From contig DKWG01000008.1 of NCBI GenBank assembly GCA_002491605.1, positions 7,325 through 71,324 of the forward strand: a DNA stretch of 64,000 nt. Reading direction: 5' to 3'. Source of the stretch: Ruminococcus sp. UBA7158 (lineage in GTDB: Bacteria; Bacillota; Clostridia; Oscillospirales; Ruminococcaceae). The translations under genes were made by a program, and so were the position numbers. A model generated the notes under the pieces. The model did not search any database. It saw only the letters and a program-made list of their open reading frames with translations, and was not told the DNA's origin. Positions 26,311 to 34,527 of this stretch are shown one piece after another. The number at the start of each line of letters is the position of its first letter. Position 1 is the stretch's first letter.

Positions 26311-27263
26311 TAGATTTCTTTGATGAGGATTTCCCCCTGACAAAAAAACAGGAAAAAGCATTGCTTGCCGCTAAAAATAAGCAAAATGCGCCCGATATTC
26401 CCGAAGCCGACGAAATCAGGCTTATCGAAGCTGTGAATGCGGACAGCTCCGCCGATAACAATGTGTGTAAGACTAATACTTCTTCGGACACCATAGACAC
26501 CGAAGCTTCAGTAAAAGAAAACGACAGCACCTCAGCGCAGCCCACTCCCGAAACGGCGATTGAGACTGCTGCAGCTGATGAGGACGCATTGCCTCAAGAG
26601 CCTAAAGAAGTCCATGAAGCTGTAATAAACGAAGAAGCGGCAAAAGCTGACGTTGAATCCCAAAGCGATACAAAGAAGCCATGTGCCGACCCTGTACCCG
26701 AAACGGTTACAGCTGCCGACGTTTCGGATGATGACGTTGATTTAATCATCGAAACAGCGTCCGAAGGCAACAGTGTTAAGGAATCCGGCAATGACCCCGA
26801 GCATATTATTGACAGTACAGAGGTGTTGCTGCAGCTCGGGGCGTCAGGCGAAAGCCGTGACAATGCCGTTGCCGACAGTCACGAAGCAAGCAGCTCAAAG
26901 CAAAAGTCACTCGACGATATCGACGCTGCGCTTCACGCAGAGCTGAAAAGCTTAGTTGAAAAGTTAGACGATATGGAACGCTTTGTCGACACTATGGATT
27001 TCGCCAAGGATGATTCATCGGACACTGACGGCGCTGATTTTTCATACGAATACGACGACAGGTATTTTGCCGAGGAGGAAACTCCGGCTTATAAATACCC
27101 CGAGCTGTACAAAAAGACAGAGCGCACTAAGCCGATTCGCCGAAAGGAATCAGAAAACGACAACATAAATATTTCTATTGATAAGAAGACGCTTTTCAAG
27201 GTCGGAGCAATAGTCGCCGCAACCGCAGCAGCGGTAAAGCTTTTGAGCGGCAAGGACGAATAA
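26307..27263 (+). CDS. acidic protein with C-terminal hydrophobic segment, unknown function
   Basis: 318 residues, translationally coupled to the response regulator by an ATGA overlap. The first ~220 residues are low-complexity and strongly acidic (Asp, Glu, Ser, Ala), likely disordered. There follows a helical stretch (LDDIDAALHAELKSLVEKLDDMERFVDTM), a Tyr/Glu segment, a basic patch (RTKPIRRKE) and a C-terminal hydrophobic helix (FKVGAIVAATAAAVKLL). No signal peptide. It could sit with the acidic part in the cytoplasm. I recognise no family; position between a regulator and HtrA suggests envelope-stress work. Confidence 0.65.
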   Translation: MIDFFDEDFPLTKKQEKALLAAKNKQNAPDIPEADEIRLIEAVNADSSADNNVCKTNTSSDTIDTEASVKENDSTSAQPTPETAIETAAADEDALPQEPKEVHEAVINEEAAKADVESQSDTKKPCADPVPETVTAADVSDDDVDLIIETASEGNSVKESGNDPEHIIDSTEVLLQLGASGESRDNAVADSHEASSSKQKSLDDIDAALHAELKSLVEKLDDMERFVDTMDFAKDDSSDTDGADFSYEYDDRYFAEEETPAYKYPELYKKTERTKPIRRKESENDNINISIDKKTLFKVGAIVAATAAAVKLLSGKDE

Positions 27264-27278
27264 GCAAGAAATTCAGGT

Positions 27279-27310
27279 GATGCTTGAAGGAGTATCACCT
27301 GAAAATATCA
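27279..27310 (+). repeat. intercistronic hairpin before htrA
   Basis: TTCAGGTGAT and ATCACCTGAA form a perfect 10-bp stem with a 12-nt loop, without a U-run. A second small hairpin (GACCG-AAAGCA-CGGTC) follows. It may partly terminate or protect the upstream mRNA. The 169-nt gap also holds the AATCACTGATTTATGC box at 27362-27377, nearly identical to the one at 5849. Confidence 0.45.
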
Positions 27311-27432
27311 CCGATTTACCGACCGAAAGCACGGTCTGAAAGCAATTTTAATTAACTAAGCAATCACTGATTTATGCCATCGCCTATATCAGCGGATTCT
27401 TGAGCTTTTTTCAGAAAGGAATCCCCATTTTT

Positions 27433-28953
27433 ATGAACGAGCAAGAAAAATTTTCGCCCAACGCCGATGCCGAAGCCGTATCAGCCGAGACTAAAGCACC
27501 GAATGAATTAAGCCCGACAGCTGCAAGCGACACACTCAGCGCAGATATGCCTGCAACCGAGCAGACCTGCGAAAATGCCGACAACGCAGTTCAGCCGTCG
27601 CACAGTATTGAAGCGTCCCCGTCTCAGCCGGAGATAAATCCCGAAATAAAAAGTGAACAGTGCAGCGAGGACAATGCTCGCAGCAAAAGCATTGAATACA
27701 AATCCGTTTTGGATGAGCTTAGAGAGCTTGCATTTGCAGAGGCTGCAAATATCGACTATCTCCCACAGCCGGTCACCCAATTGAGAAGAAAAAGTCATAC
27801 TTTTTTAAAGACCTTTATCATTTTACTGATTGTATTTATAATACTGTTCTTCACAACGGCAAGAGCTGTTTTCGGCAAGGGCTGGATAAAGAACATGGCA
27901 AATAAATCAGGTAACTTCCAAAGCTTCACCATCCCAACAGTATCTCACCCTGAGCTTGAAGAAAAGTATTATCAGGCAGACGGCAGATACACGGTTGAAG
28001 GTGTCGCAAACGTTGCGTCTGCATCCATTGTAACAATAGAAGCCTATGTTGAAAGCACGGTATTTGCCGCCTACGGTCAAGGCTCGGGAGTTATAATGAC
28101 GGAGGACGGCTATATCATCACAAACGCCCACGTCATTGACGGCGCACAGCTTGCTATAATCGTCAGGCTTCAGGACGGCACAGAATATAATGCAACAGTA
28201 GTCGGAAGCGATATTAAAAGCGACTTAGCTGTCATTAAAATAAACGCAAGCGGACTGACTCCGGCTCAATTCGGCGACTCGGAGCAGCTGTCATTGGGCG
28301 AGCAGGTTGTGGCAATAGGCTCTCCTGCCGGACTTGAATCAAGCGTTACAACCGGTATTGTTTCCGGATTGAACCGAATGATAAAGGTCGAATCGACAAA
28401 TATAAGCATGAACTGCGTCCAGATTGACGCTGCGATAAATCCCGGAAACTCCGGCGGTGCTCTGCTCAATATGTGGGGTCAGGTTGTCGGAATAACCTCG
28501 TCAAAGCTTGAAGCCATTGAGTTTGACAACATAGGCTTTGCAATATCCATGAACGCCGCAAAGCCTATTATTGAAGAGCTTATTGAGCACGGAGCTATCT
28601 TGGGCAGACCCAGAATAGGTATTTCGTTCTTGCAGGTGTCAGACACTGAGGCGATGCTTTTCGGCACGGTTGCCGGTCTTCGCATTGCTGAAATCTCCCC
28701 TGACTGCGATATAGCCAACACCGAGCTTCAGCCGAACGACGTTATCACCGCAATGAACGGAATTGAGGTCAGGTCGGCAGACGATGTTTACGACATAATA
28801 TACAAGCTCAAGCCCGGTGATGAGGTTGAAGCCTCGGTTACACGAGTTAAGGACGACGGCGCGCAGGAGCACTTCACAATTAAATTCAAGCTGATGGAGG
28901 ATACCTCCGCTTCGATTAAGCCTGAAGAAAGCGACGTCAAATCCGATGAATGA
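27433..28953 (+). CDS. HtrA/DegP-family serine protease with PDZ domain
   Basis: 506 residues from ATG 27433. A long acidic, disordered cytoplasmic N-terminus (1-118) precedes one membrane helix (about 126-143), then an extracellular trypsin-like domain with the triad His233 (TNAHVID), Asp264 (KSDLAVI) and Ser340 (GNSGGAL), and a C-terminal PDZ domain (about 395-490, ELQPNDVITAMNGIEVRSADDV). It degrades or refolds damaged exported proteins. The unusually long N-tail resembles the preceding acidic protein in composition. Runs from the response-regulator unit, so sigma-A plus that regulator may control it. Confidence 0.93.
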   Translation: MNEQEKFSPNADAEAVSAETKAPNELSPTAASDTLSADMPATEQTCENADNAVQPSHSIEASPSQPEINPEIKSEQCSEDNARSKSIEYKSVLDELRELAFAEAANIDYLPQPVTQLRRKSHTFLKTFIILLIVFIILFFTTARAVFGKGWIKNMANKSGNFQSFTIPTVSHPELEEKYYQADGRYTVEGVANVASASIVTIEAYVESTVFAAYGQGSGVIMTEDGYIITNAHVIDGAQLAIIVRLQDGTEYNATVVGSDIKSDLAVIKINASGLTPAQFGDSEQLSLGEQVVAIGSPAGLESSVTTGIVSGLNRMIKVESTNISMNCVQIDAAINPGNSGGALLNMWGQVVGITSSKLEAIEFDNIGFAISMNAAKPIIEELIEHGAILGRPRIGISFLQVSDTEAMLFGTVAGLRIAEISPDCDIANTELQPNDVITAMNGIEVRSADDVYDIIYKLKPGDEVEASVTRVKDDGAQEHFTIKFKLMEDTSASIKPEESDVKSDE

Positions 28954-28992
28954 CGAGCCGATTTGAGTTTTTAAAGGTGAATAATGAATGCA

Positions 28993-29034
28993 GCAGAGAG
29001 AAGAATCCGAAGCTCTTCTCTCTGCGTTTTTTTC
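28993..29034 (+). terminator. htrA terminator
   Basis: GCAGAGAGAAGA (28993-29004) and TCTTCTCTCTGC (29014-29025) form a perfect 12-bp stem followed by a seven-T tract. Confidence 0.93.
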
Positions 29035-29113
29035 TTTTCTCCCGTCATGCACAGGCTCATACGCTGCAATGTCCCTGAGCTTTCACTGTTAAAAATTACT
29101 TCACTGTAAAAGA

Positions 29114-29143
29114 AGTCTGCGACGAAATCTTTCGCCGCAGACT
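29114..29143. terminator. bidirectional terminator behind the ABC exporter operon
   Basis: A 14-bp stem with 2-nt loop (29114-29127 with 29130-29143; one position is G-U on the minus strand). TTCTTTTAC follows on the minus strand and CTTTTATTTTATATTC on the plus. Confidence 0.75.
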
Positions 29144-29177
29144 CTTTTATTTTATATTCTTTTTTATTTCGGATTGA

Positions 29178-30773
29178 TCACAGCTCCATAAATTTCTTGG
29201 CACCCCTTGTCATGAGCCAACTGTATAAAATCACGTTCAGTATCGCCAATATAACAAACCAGACCGCAAGAGTTACCCAAAGGTCAAGCATGGATAAAAC
29301 CATAACGGCAACCATCGGAGCAATCGCCAAGGCCATGTTTATAAGCATGGTAAAGAGCACGCTCAGTCCGCTTTTAACCGCCATTGCTTCGTCAGACCAG
29401 TCTAATATGGGGTGCCTTAAATTCTCCGTCAAACCTATTCCCGCCGTCAGGAAGATATAAGACAGTATGATGATAAACGAGTAAAAAGTAAAGGCTATGT
29501 TGACATAAAAGCATATATTGATGGCAAGCCACATTGCGAGTCCTGCAGGAAGGCAGGCTATTATATTCAGCTTTAGCTTAGACCAAAGTATTTTAGATGT
29601 TTTTATAGGAAGGCTCTTGAGAATCCAGAGTGTTTTGCCCTCAATAGAAATCGACGCGGCGGTCAAGGGGATCATTCCTATTAAAAACGCCGTGCCGAAG
29701 ATCAGCATTGTTGCAAGCAATGATTTTCCTATCGGCATATCGGCAGTCAACATAACCGAAAACGTATCCCTTTTAATAATCATCATAACAGCCGCTATAA
29801 CAGCCATAACTATTCCGACGCTTGAGTTTAAAAGATATGACGCACTTGAAAACAGCCTTGCTGTGTCCCTTCTTAAAAGAGCGCTTTCCGGCGAACGGCT
29901 TTCAAAGCTTGCACGCTTTTCCTTTACTCTTGCAATGCTCTGCGACTGTGAAACAATCTTATTGAATGTCTTAGACAATATAACCATCGCTATGACAAAC
30001 GGAACAACAAGTATCGCAATGCTTAAAATCAAATGCAAAACATTACCGCCGCTTATAGCGTTTCCAAGCCAATAAAGGGGCGCAAAAGCTTTCATTGCCG
30101 AAGCTAATGACTCTCCGCTCTGAGCCAGCAGACCGATGTAGTTCTGAGCCGACATACAAACATACATATAAACCGCTAAGAATCCGAGGCTGAAAATCAT
30201 TGTTATGAGCGTTTTCTTTCCTGATTTTCTTGAAACCAAGGCTATAACCCAGCCCAAAAGAAGTGCAAGTGCAGTTGAAAACAGTAAAAGTCCCAAAGTT
30301 AAAAGTATAAATGATATAAGCCCGACAAAGCTAAAGCCTATCATTAACGCCCAGACAACGGCAGCCGGTATAAGCACTGTCAGCTGATATACAAAGTTGA
30401 GTATAACCAAAAGCGACATTCTACTCGCAAGTATATAAGACGGCGGTATCGGCATCGAAAGCAGCAGGTCGTTGTCCTTGGCGTCAAAAATCTGAGTCTT
30501 GGCTATTGCAGTGCTTCCGAAAACCATAAGCGCTAAGCTGAGGATAGAATAAAGAGCGAAATAAAGCCAGCTCACTCCCTGTTCGTGAAAAGGCACTGCA
30601 ACTGTTGCAAACATTCCGCCGAACATTATCCCGAATACAACTAAAACATAAAGATACAAAAGCGCAAAGCCTATTATTTTGCCCTTTGAGGCTTTCCCCT
30701 TTCCGTTCTTACTGCCGCGCATGAACATATTCAAAAGCGAAGCAAGTCTTACCTTCATTAAAGCCTTAAACAT
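29178..30773 (-). CDS. ABC exporter permease subunit
   Basis: 531 residues from ATG 30773 (GAGGGTGA 5 nt upstream), overlapping the last codons of the ATPase gene. About 12 hydrophobic segments; a basic N-terminus and a central cytoplasmic charged loop (SIARVKEKRASFESRSPESALLRRDTARLF). The FDAKDNDLLLSMPIPPSYILASRM block is typical of putative ABC exporter permeases of the ATPase-plus-one-permease type in Clostridia. Substrate unknown; bacteriocin, peptide or drug export are options. Confidence 0.82.
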   Translation of the reverse strand: MFKALMKVRLASLLNMFMRGSKNGKGKASKGKIIGFALLYLYVLVVFGIMFGGMFATVAVPFHEQGVSWLYFALYSILSLALMVFGSTAIAKTQIFDAKDNDLLLSMPIPPSYILASRMSLLVILNFVYQLTVLIPAAVVWALMIGFSFVGLISFILLTLGLLLFSTALALLLGWVIALVSRKSGKKTLITMIFSLGFLAVYMYVCMSAQNYIGLLAQSGESLASAMKAFAPLYWLGNAISGGNVLHLILSIAILVVPFVIAMVILSKTFNKIVSQSQSIARVKEKRASFESRSPESALLRRDTARLFSSASYLLNSSVGIVMAVIAAVMMIIKRDTFSVMLTADMPIGKSLLATMLIFGTAFLIGMIPLTAASISIEGKTLWILKSLPIKTSKILWSKLKLNIIACLPAGLAMWLAINICFYVNIAFTFYSFIIILSYIFLTAGIGLTENLRHPILDWSDEAMAVKSGLSVLFTMLINMALAIAPMVAVMVLSMLDLWVTLAVWFVILAILNVILYSWLMTRGAKKFMEL

Positions 30774-31494
30774 TGCCGTCACCCTCTTTAATCTCGGCAA
30801 GCTCTAAGAATACCTCTTCAAGCGAACCGTCGCCCTTTATTTCCTCCATTGTGCCGTTTGCGACAATCTTGCCCGACTTAATTATTGCAACCTTGTCGCA
30901 AAGCTTTTCGGCAACCTCCAAAACGTGCGTTGAGAAGAATATTGCTCCTCCTCGATTGCAGATGTCACGCATAAGCTCCTTGAGCTGATGTGCCGCGACC
31001 GGGTCAAGTCCGACGAACGGTTCATCCATTATAATAAGCTTCGGGTCGTGAATAAGCGCTGAGATAACGGCTAACTTTTGCTTCATGCCGTGTGAATACG
31101 ACGATATAGGCTGACCCAAATCTCCGGCAATTCCGAGCATTTCGGCATATTCATTCATTCTTTGTTTTCTTAAGTCTTTAGATACGCCGTATATATCGGC
31201 TATGAAGTTTAAATACTTGACGCCGGTGAGATATTCATATAAATCCGGATTGTCGGGCAGATATGCTATTTCACGCTTACAGGCGAGCGGATCCTTTTTA
31301 ATCGACACGCCGTCAATATAAACCTCGCCCTCATCGAAGTTCAAAAGTCCGCAGCAGGATTTGATAACGGTTGTTTTGCCGGCTCCGTTGTGACCGATAA
31401 AGCCGTATATCTCACCCTTCTGAATGTGAAGCGTGATGTCGTTTGCGGCAATCTTTTTGCCGTATGCTTTTGTCAGATGCTCTATTCTAAGCAT
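30766..31494 (-). CDS. ABC transporter ATP-binding protein
   Basis: 242 residues from ATG 31494 (AAAAGGG nearby). A TTG 15 codons upstream with AAAGGGG is an alternative start, but ABC ATPases normally begin (M)LRIEHLTKAYG as here. Walker A GHNGAGKTT, signature SYSHGMKQKL, Walker B LIIMDEP, and the switch His in FFSTHVLE are all intact. It powers the adjacent permease. The promoter carries a palindromic operator that suggests a GntR/YtrA-type repressor, which is not encoded nearby. Confidence 0.93.
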   Translation of the reverse strand: MLRIEHLTKAYGKKIAANDITLHIQKGEIYGFIGHNGAGKTTVIKSCCGLLNFDEGEVYIDGVSIKKDPLACKREIAYLPDNPDLYEYLTGVKYLNFIADIYGVSKDLRKQRMNEYAEMLGIAGDLGQPISSYSHGMKQKLAVISALIHDPKLIIMDEPFVGLDPVAAHQLKELMRDICNRGGAIFFSTHVLEVAEKLCDKVAIIKSGKIVANGTMEEIKGDGSLEEVFLELAEIKEGDGNV

Positions 31495-31627
31495 TTTCCC
31501 TTTTGTCCAAAGCTCCGAACGGTTCAGTCGGAAGCTCAAGACTCCCCTTTCATGTAGTTTTATATCGCAAACGGATATGTTAAGCTGACGCCGCTGATAT
31601 CCGTGTACGGTTCAGCGATAGTAACGT

Positions 31628-31667
31628 ATGATATCAAAATGATATCATATAGATTAACAAATGTCAA
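31628..31667 (-). promoter_or_regulatory. promoter with palindromic operator for the ABC operon
   Basis: Minus strand: TTGACA (31662-31667), 17-nt spacer, TATCAT (31639-31644). ATGATATCA (31628-31636) and TGATATCAT (31640-31648) are a perfect inverted repeat around 3 bases and cover the -10, so a bound repressor would block polymerase. The 319-nt gap otherwise holds a terminator-like stem for the exporter downstream of 31814. Confidence 0.75.
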
Positions 31668-31754
31668 TACTTGTGAAAAAATTATTTGATGCTGATGATG
31701 CAGTTGGGTGAAAGTTAAATCATACTGTCTTCATTCTTACTGCCGACCCGAACA

Positions 31755-31800
31755 AAACAAAGCAGCGGTTGCGAAGGACTTTCGTTATCCGCTTCCACTG
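31755..31800 (-). terminator. probable terminator of the Ca2+/Na+ antiporter gene
   Basis: On the minus strand AAAGCAG and CTGCTTT close a stem that also contains GCGG/CCGC, followed by GTTTTGTTC, 14 nt after the stop at 31814. Stem is interrupted, so moderately confident. Confidence 0.5.
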
Positions 31801-31813
31801 CTTTTAATGTTTA

Positions 31814-32755
31814 TCAAATCACCAGGCAAAGATATCCTGCATACACAGCGAGCATTGCAGCTCCCTGCCACTTTTGAAACTTCTGAGTAAACATCGTCGG
31901 AATCAAGGCTATTGCAGCTATTATCAGGCACGCAGGCATATCAAAGATAAGGCTCTGCTCCGAAATAGTCAGCTTGCCGCCGGAAACTATAGAGCTCAGC
32001 GGCAAAATAAGCGTAAGGTCTATAATATTTGCGCCTATGATGTTTCCTGCCGAAAGACCGGATTGCTTTTTAATTATGGCTGTTATTGTGGTTACAAGCT
32101 CGGGAAGTGATGTTCCTATTGCGACCATGGTTACAGCTATTATGCTCTCGGGAACCTTTAAATATGTTGCGATATTAGAGCCGTGGTCAACGAGCATATC
32201 GGAACCTATAACAAGCATTACTGCGCCGAGCACAAAGAAAATCAGCTTAATAACGCACTCCTTTTTGTCGAACGGAATCCTATCGTCTGCGCTTGACATA
32301 TCACTCTTTGCGGACTTTACGTTTTCGGCAACAAACGCCGCAAAAACAACCAGCAGGATTATGCTTACAACAATCGAAAACGTACCGCTGAGGCTTCCCA
32401 GCCAAACGGTTACGACGCTCAATATAAGCAGTACAGCCTTAACAAGGTATTTCTTTCTTGAAGCAGCTATGCTCATGAATATTATGGCTATGGAAAGAAT
32501 AAGTCCTGTATTGGCAGTTACCGAGCCAATGGCGTTTCCGACCGCCATATCGGCTTTTCCCTGAGCCGCAGCCATAACCGAAACTATCATCTCGGGAAGC
32601 GTCGTCGCAACCGATACAATAGTCGCACCGACTATAAATTTAGGAATACCCGAAACCTCGGCTATCCACGAAGCGGAATCAACAAAAAAGTCTCCTCCCT
32701 TAACGATAAGCGCAATACCGACTGCAAATAAAAGCAGTTCAATCCATATTGACAT
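31814..32755 (-). CDS. calcium/sodium antiporter, CaCA family (YrbG-like)
   Basis: 313 residues, about 10 membrane helices. The two inverted alpha-repeats are clear: GATIVSVATTLPEMIVSVMA near residue 45 and MVAIGTSLPELVTTITA near residue 210, each with the ion-binding Pro-Glu. It exchanges Na+ or H+ for Ca2+ across the cytoplasmic membrane. A central cytoplasmic loop (SAKSDMSSADDRIPFDKKE) separates the halves. Single-gene unit on the minus strand. Confidence 0.93.
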   Translation of the reverse strand: MSIWIELLLFAVGIALIVKGGDFFVDSASWIAEVSGIPKFIVGATIVSVATTLPEMIVSVMAAAQGKADMAVGNAIGSVTANTGLILSIAIIFMSIAASRKKYLVKAVLLILSVVTVWLGSLSGTFSIVVSIILLVVFAAFVAENVKSAKSDMSSADDRIPFDKKECVIKLIFFVLGAVMLVIGSDMLVDHGSNIATYLKVPESIIAVTMVAIGTSLPELVTTITAIIKKQSGLSAGNIIGANIIDLTLILPLSSIVSGGKLTISEQSLIFDMPACLIIAAIALIPTMFTQKFQKWQGAAMLAVYAGYLCLVI

Positions 32756-32909
32756 AATTTATGTTCCTTTCATACAAAATAATGTCTGCCGGTCTTTATG
32801 ACCTCGACAAAACCGCAGCTGTTTTTCTGATACTATTTTTACCCGTTGACAAAGCATTAATACCGTGACGTATTTTGTCTATATGACCCGGCGAAAAATT
32901 TAAATTCCG

Positions 32910-33635
32910 CTACTTTATCCTTACCTTTTCCTTTATCGCCTTATAAACAAATTCCGCTGTTCCCTTTCCGCCTGCACGGTCAATATTTTCGGTAAACTCA
33001 CCGCCGGCGGCATACATTGTGCCGAGATTTAAAAGCATCTCGTCGGAGCAGGTGTAAAAATGCTCAGATATAAAGTCTTGAAGCTCCTTGACCTTTTCCT
33101 GCACAATATCGGAGACCGGGTCTTGTTCAATCATTTTCCCGAGCTTGGCGAATATAGACATAAGCTCTGCTCCGTATACCCTTCCCTGCTCGTCGCTCAA
33201 GCCCTTTGCCTTGAACTCCTTGTATTCCTTGGTATTGCCGTAATACTCCTTTGCCTTGGCTGAGTACACATCGATCTTGCTTGTGTCAAACGCTGAAAAA
33301 TCCATTTCAAAAACTCCTTTTAATTTAATCCAACGGGCAAACTCTATCAGCTTTTCAAGACGCTCCTTTTTGAGCATGAGCATATCTATCTGCTGCTCAA
33401 GCGCCGTATTTGCATTGAAATCGGGGCTGTCTAAAATATCTCTGATATCGTTTAACGAAAACTCAAGCTCTTTAAAAAGCAAAATCTGCTGCAATCTTTC
33501 AAGTGCCGATTCATCATAAAGTCGGTAGCCGGCGTCCGTTAAAGCAGTTGGCTTTAAAAGACCGATCTTGTCATAATGATGCAGTGTGCGCACACTGACA
33601 CCTGTTAGCTTGCTCACTTCATTAACTGTTTTCAT
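32910..33635 (-). CDS. MerR-family regulator with TipAS antibiotic-sensing domain
   Basis: 241 residues. N-terminal MerR winged helix (MKTVNEVSKLTGVSVRTLHHYDKIGLLKPTALTDAGYRLYDESALERLQQILLFKEL), dimer coiled coil (about 75-105), then a helical TipAS domain (about 125-235, GRVYGAELMSIFAKLG, SEHFYTCSDEMLLNLGTMY). TipAS domains bind thiopeptide-like or other drugs and trigger transcription. The promoter upstream has the 19-nt spacer that MerR proteins correct, so the gene is probably autoregulated. No obvious target gene adjoins it except the antiporter downstream. Confidence 0.92.
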   Translation of the reverse strand: MKTVNEVSKLTGVSVRTLHHYDKIGLLKPTALTDAGYRLYDESALERLQQILLFKELEFSLNDIRDILDSPDFNANTALEQQIDMLMLKKERLEKLIEFARWIKLKGVFEMDFSAFDTSKIDVYSAKAKEYYGNTKEYKEFKAKGLSDEQGRVYGAELMSIFAKLGKMIEQDPVSDIVQEKVKELQDFISEHFYTCSDEMLLNLGTMYAAGGEFTENIDRAGGKGTAEFVYKAIKEKVRIK

Positions 33636-33734
33636 AAAAGCCTGCCTTTCCCAAGGGACTCGCCGATTAATTCAACGATTCCTTACGACTGAAAACTATT
33701 AATAAGCTTTTTTCAGTCCTACCCGTTTGAATTC

Positions 33735-33765
33735 ATTGTAGACTATAACGCTGTGTCAGAGTCAA
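33735..33765 (-). promoter_or_regulatory. 19-bp-spacer MerR-type promoter and operator for the tipAS gene
   Basis: Minus strand TTGACT (33760-33765) and TACAAT (33735-33740) are separated by 19 nt. The spacer holds an imperfect dyad, GACTcTgAC-N5-GTtAtAGTC, matching seven of nine positions. Overlong spacers with a central dyad are the hallmark of MerR-activated promoters. Confidence 0.8.
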
Positions 33766-33810
33766 GAGCTTTTTAAAATAAATTCAACAAATAATAAGGA
33801 TAAAAGCAGA

Positions 33811-33852
33811 TAAAAATAAAGACTCACCTGCACGTTAAAATGCAGATAAGTC
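33811..33852 (-). terminator. intrinsic terminator of the candidate small RNA
   Basis: On the minus strand GACTTATCTGCA (33841-33852) and TGCAGGTGAGTC (33821-33832) form a 12-bp stem with two G-U pairs and an 8-nt loop, then TTTATTTTTA (33811-33820). Confidence 0.8.
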
Positions 33853-33960
33853 TCATTGTTTAAAACCATGCCAGACGTCGTGCTTAATTAAAACACTTTG
33901 CCGCGATTGTTGGCAGGGTAACACTCATAAAAGCTAAGAGTGCCAATTACTCCCTTATCG
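33811..33960 (-). ncRNA. candidate small RNA or orphan leader, about 150 nt
   Basis: On the minus strand a consensus promoter (33967-33995) is followed about 7 nt later by the likely start near 33960 and by an intrinsic terminator ending near 33811. No ORF of note lies between. The predicted RNA can form AGGG..TAA..GCACTC paired with GAGTGT-TA-CCCT (5' hairpin), a TGCCA/TGGCA stem enclosing GTGTTT/AAGCAC, and the terminator hairpin. I cannot match it to a known riboswitch or sRNA. The tipAS promoter lies downstream of the terminator, so the RNA is not simply the tipAS leader. Confidence 0.5.
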
Positions 33961-33966
33961 TTTGAA

Positions 33967-33995
33967 ATTATATCTCAAGACGCTTAACTTGTCAA
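33967..33995 (-). promoter_or_regulatory. consensus promoter with no downstream ORF
   Basis: TTGACA (33990-33995), 17-nt spacer, TATAAT (33967-33972) on the minus strand, a perfect sigma-A promoter lying behind the GNAT gene and firing into the ORF-free stretch 33811-33960. Confidence 0.8.
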
Positions 33996-34050
33996 TAGTC
34001 AAAATACATTTTTTGCGCCGAAAACAAACTGCCGCTTTACTCATTAAAAA

Positions 34051-34524
34051 TCAGTTATCGGCTTTGAAATGCCTTTGCTTCTCCATCAAATAATTTATCA
34101 ACGCAACGTCTTTTCTTATAACTCTGTTCTCTCTGAGCGCTATGTAGCCCATCGCTTCAAAGAACGGTCTTGCTGTAACAGAAGCGTAGGTGGTAATCCT
34201 TTCGGCGGCGCATACGCTTTCAAGCTCGCCGAGCAGTCGGGAAGCAACTCCCATGCGCTGATAATCCTTACGGACGTACAATCTATCCAAATAGCCGCTT
34301 AAATCAATATCTCCGAAGCCCACGATAGCATCGCCGTCGCAGGCAACCAAGGAATAATGCTCTGAAAGCGTTTGCTCCCACTTTTTTATGTCTGCCCCGG
34401 ACACCCATGCGGCAATCTGCTCGCTTGAATAGTCCCTTGAATTAATGCTTTGTACCGTTTCACGGAAAAGCTCAAGCATTTCCGGCAAGTCGTTCGGATG
34501 ATATTTTCTTATCGTTATATCCAT
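34051..34524 (-). CDS. GNAT family N-acetyltransferase
   Basis: 157 residues with the GNAT fold: MDITIRKYHPNDLPEMLELF start, HYSLVACDGDAIVGFGDIDLSGYLDRLYVRKDYQRMGVASRLLGELE containing the acetyl-CoA loop (QRMGVASRLL, the R/QxxGxG/A pattern), and YASVTARPFFEAMGYIALRENRV at the C-terminus. It transfers acetyl from acetyl-CoA to an unknown amine. Its start is 3 nt after the hom stop, so it is the last gene of an ACT-hom-GNAT operon; the functional tie to homoserine is unclear. Confidence 0.92.
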   Translation of the reverse strand: MDITIRKYHPNDLPEMLELFRETVQSINSRDYSSEQIAAWVSGADIKKWEQTLSEHYSLVACDGDAIVGFGDIDLSGYLDRLYVRKDYQRMGVASRLLGELESVCAAERITTYASVTARPFFEAMGYIALRENRVIRKDVALINYLMEKQRHFKADN

Positions 34525-34527
34525 ATA

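Noticed and set aside
33919..33947. Second CIRCE element
   Set aside because: Arms resemble TTGGCACTC and GAGTGTTA, but the spacer is 11 nt where HrcA sites need 9, and no heat-shock gene follows. Treated as a hairpin in the candidate small RNA.
33811..33960. Manganese (yybP-ykoY) riboswitch
   Set aside because: AAGGGAGTAA near the 5' end recalls the GGGGAGUAG loop, but the matching CAAGACCUUU-type partner is missing and no manganese gene follows.
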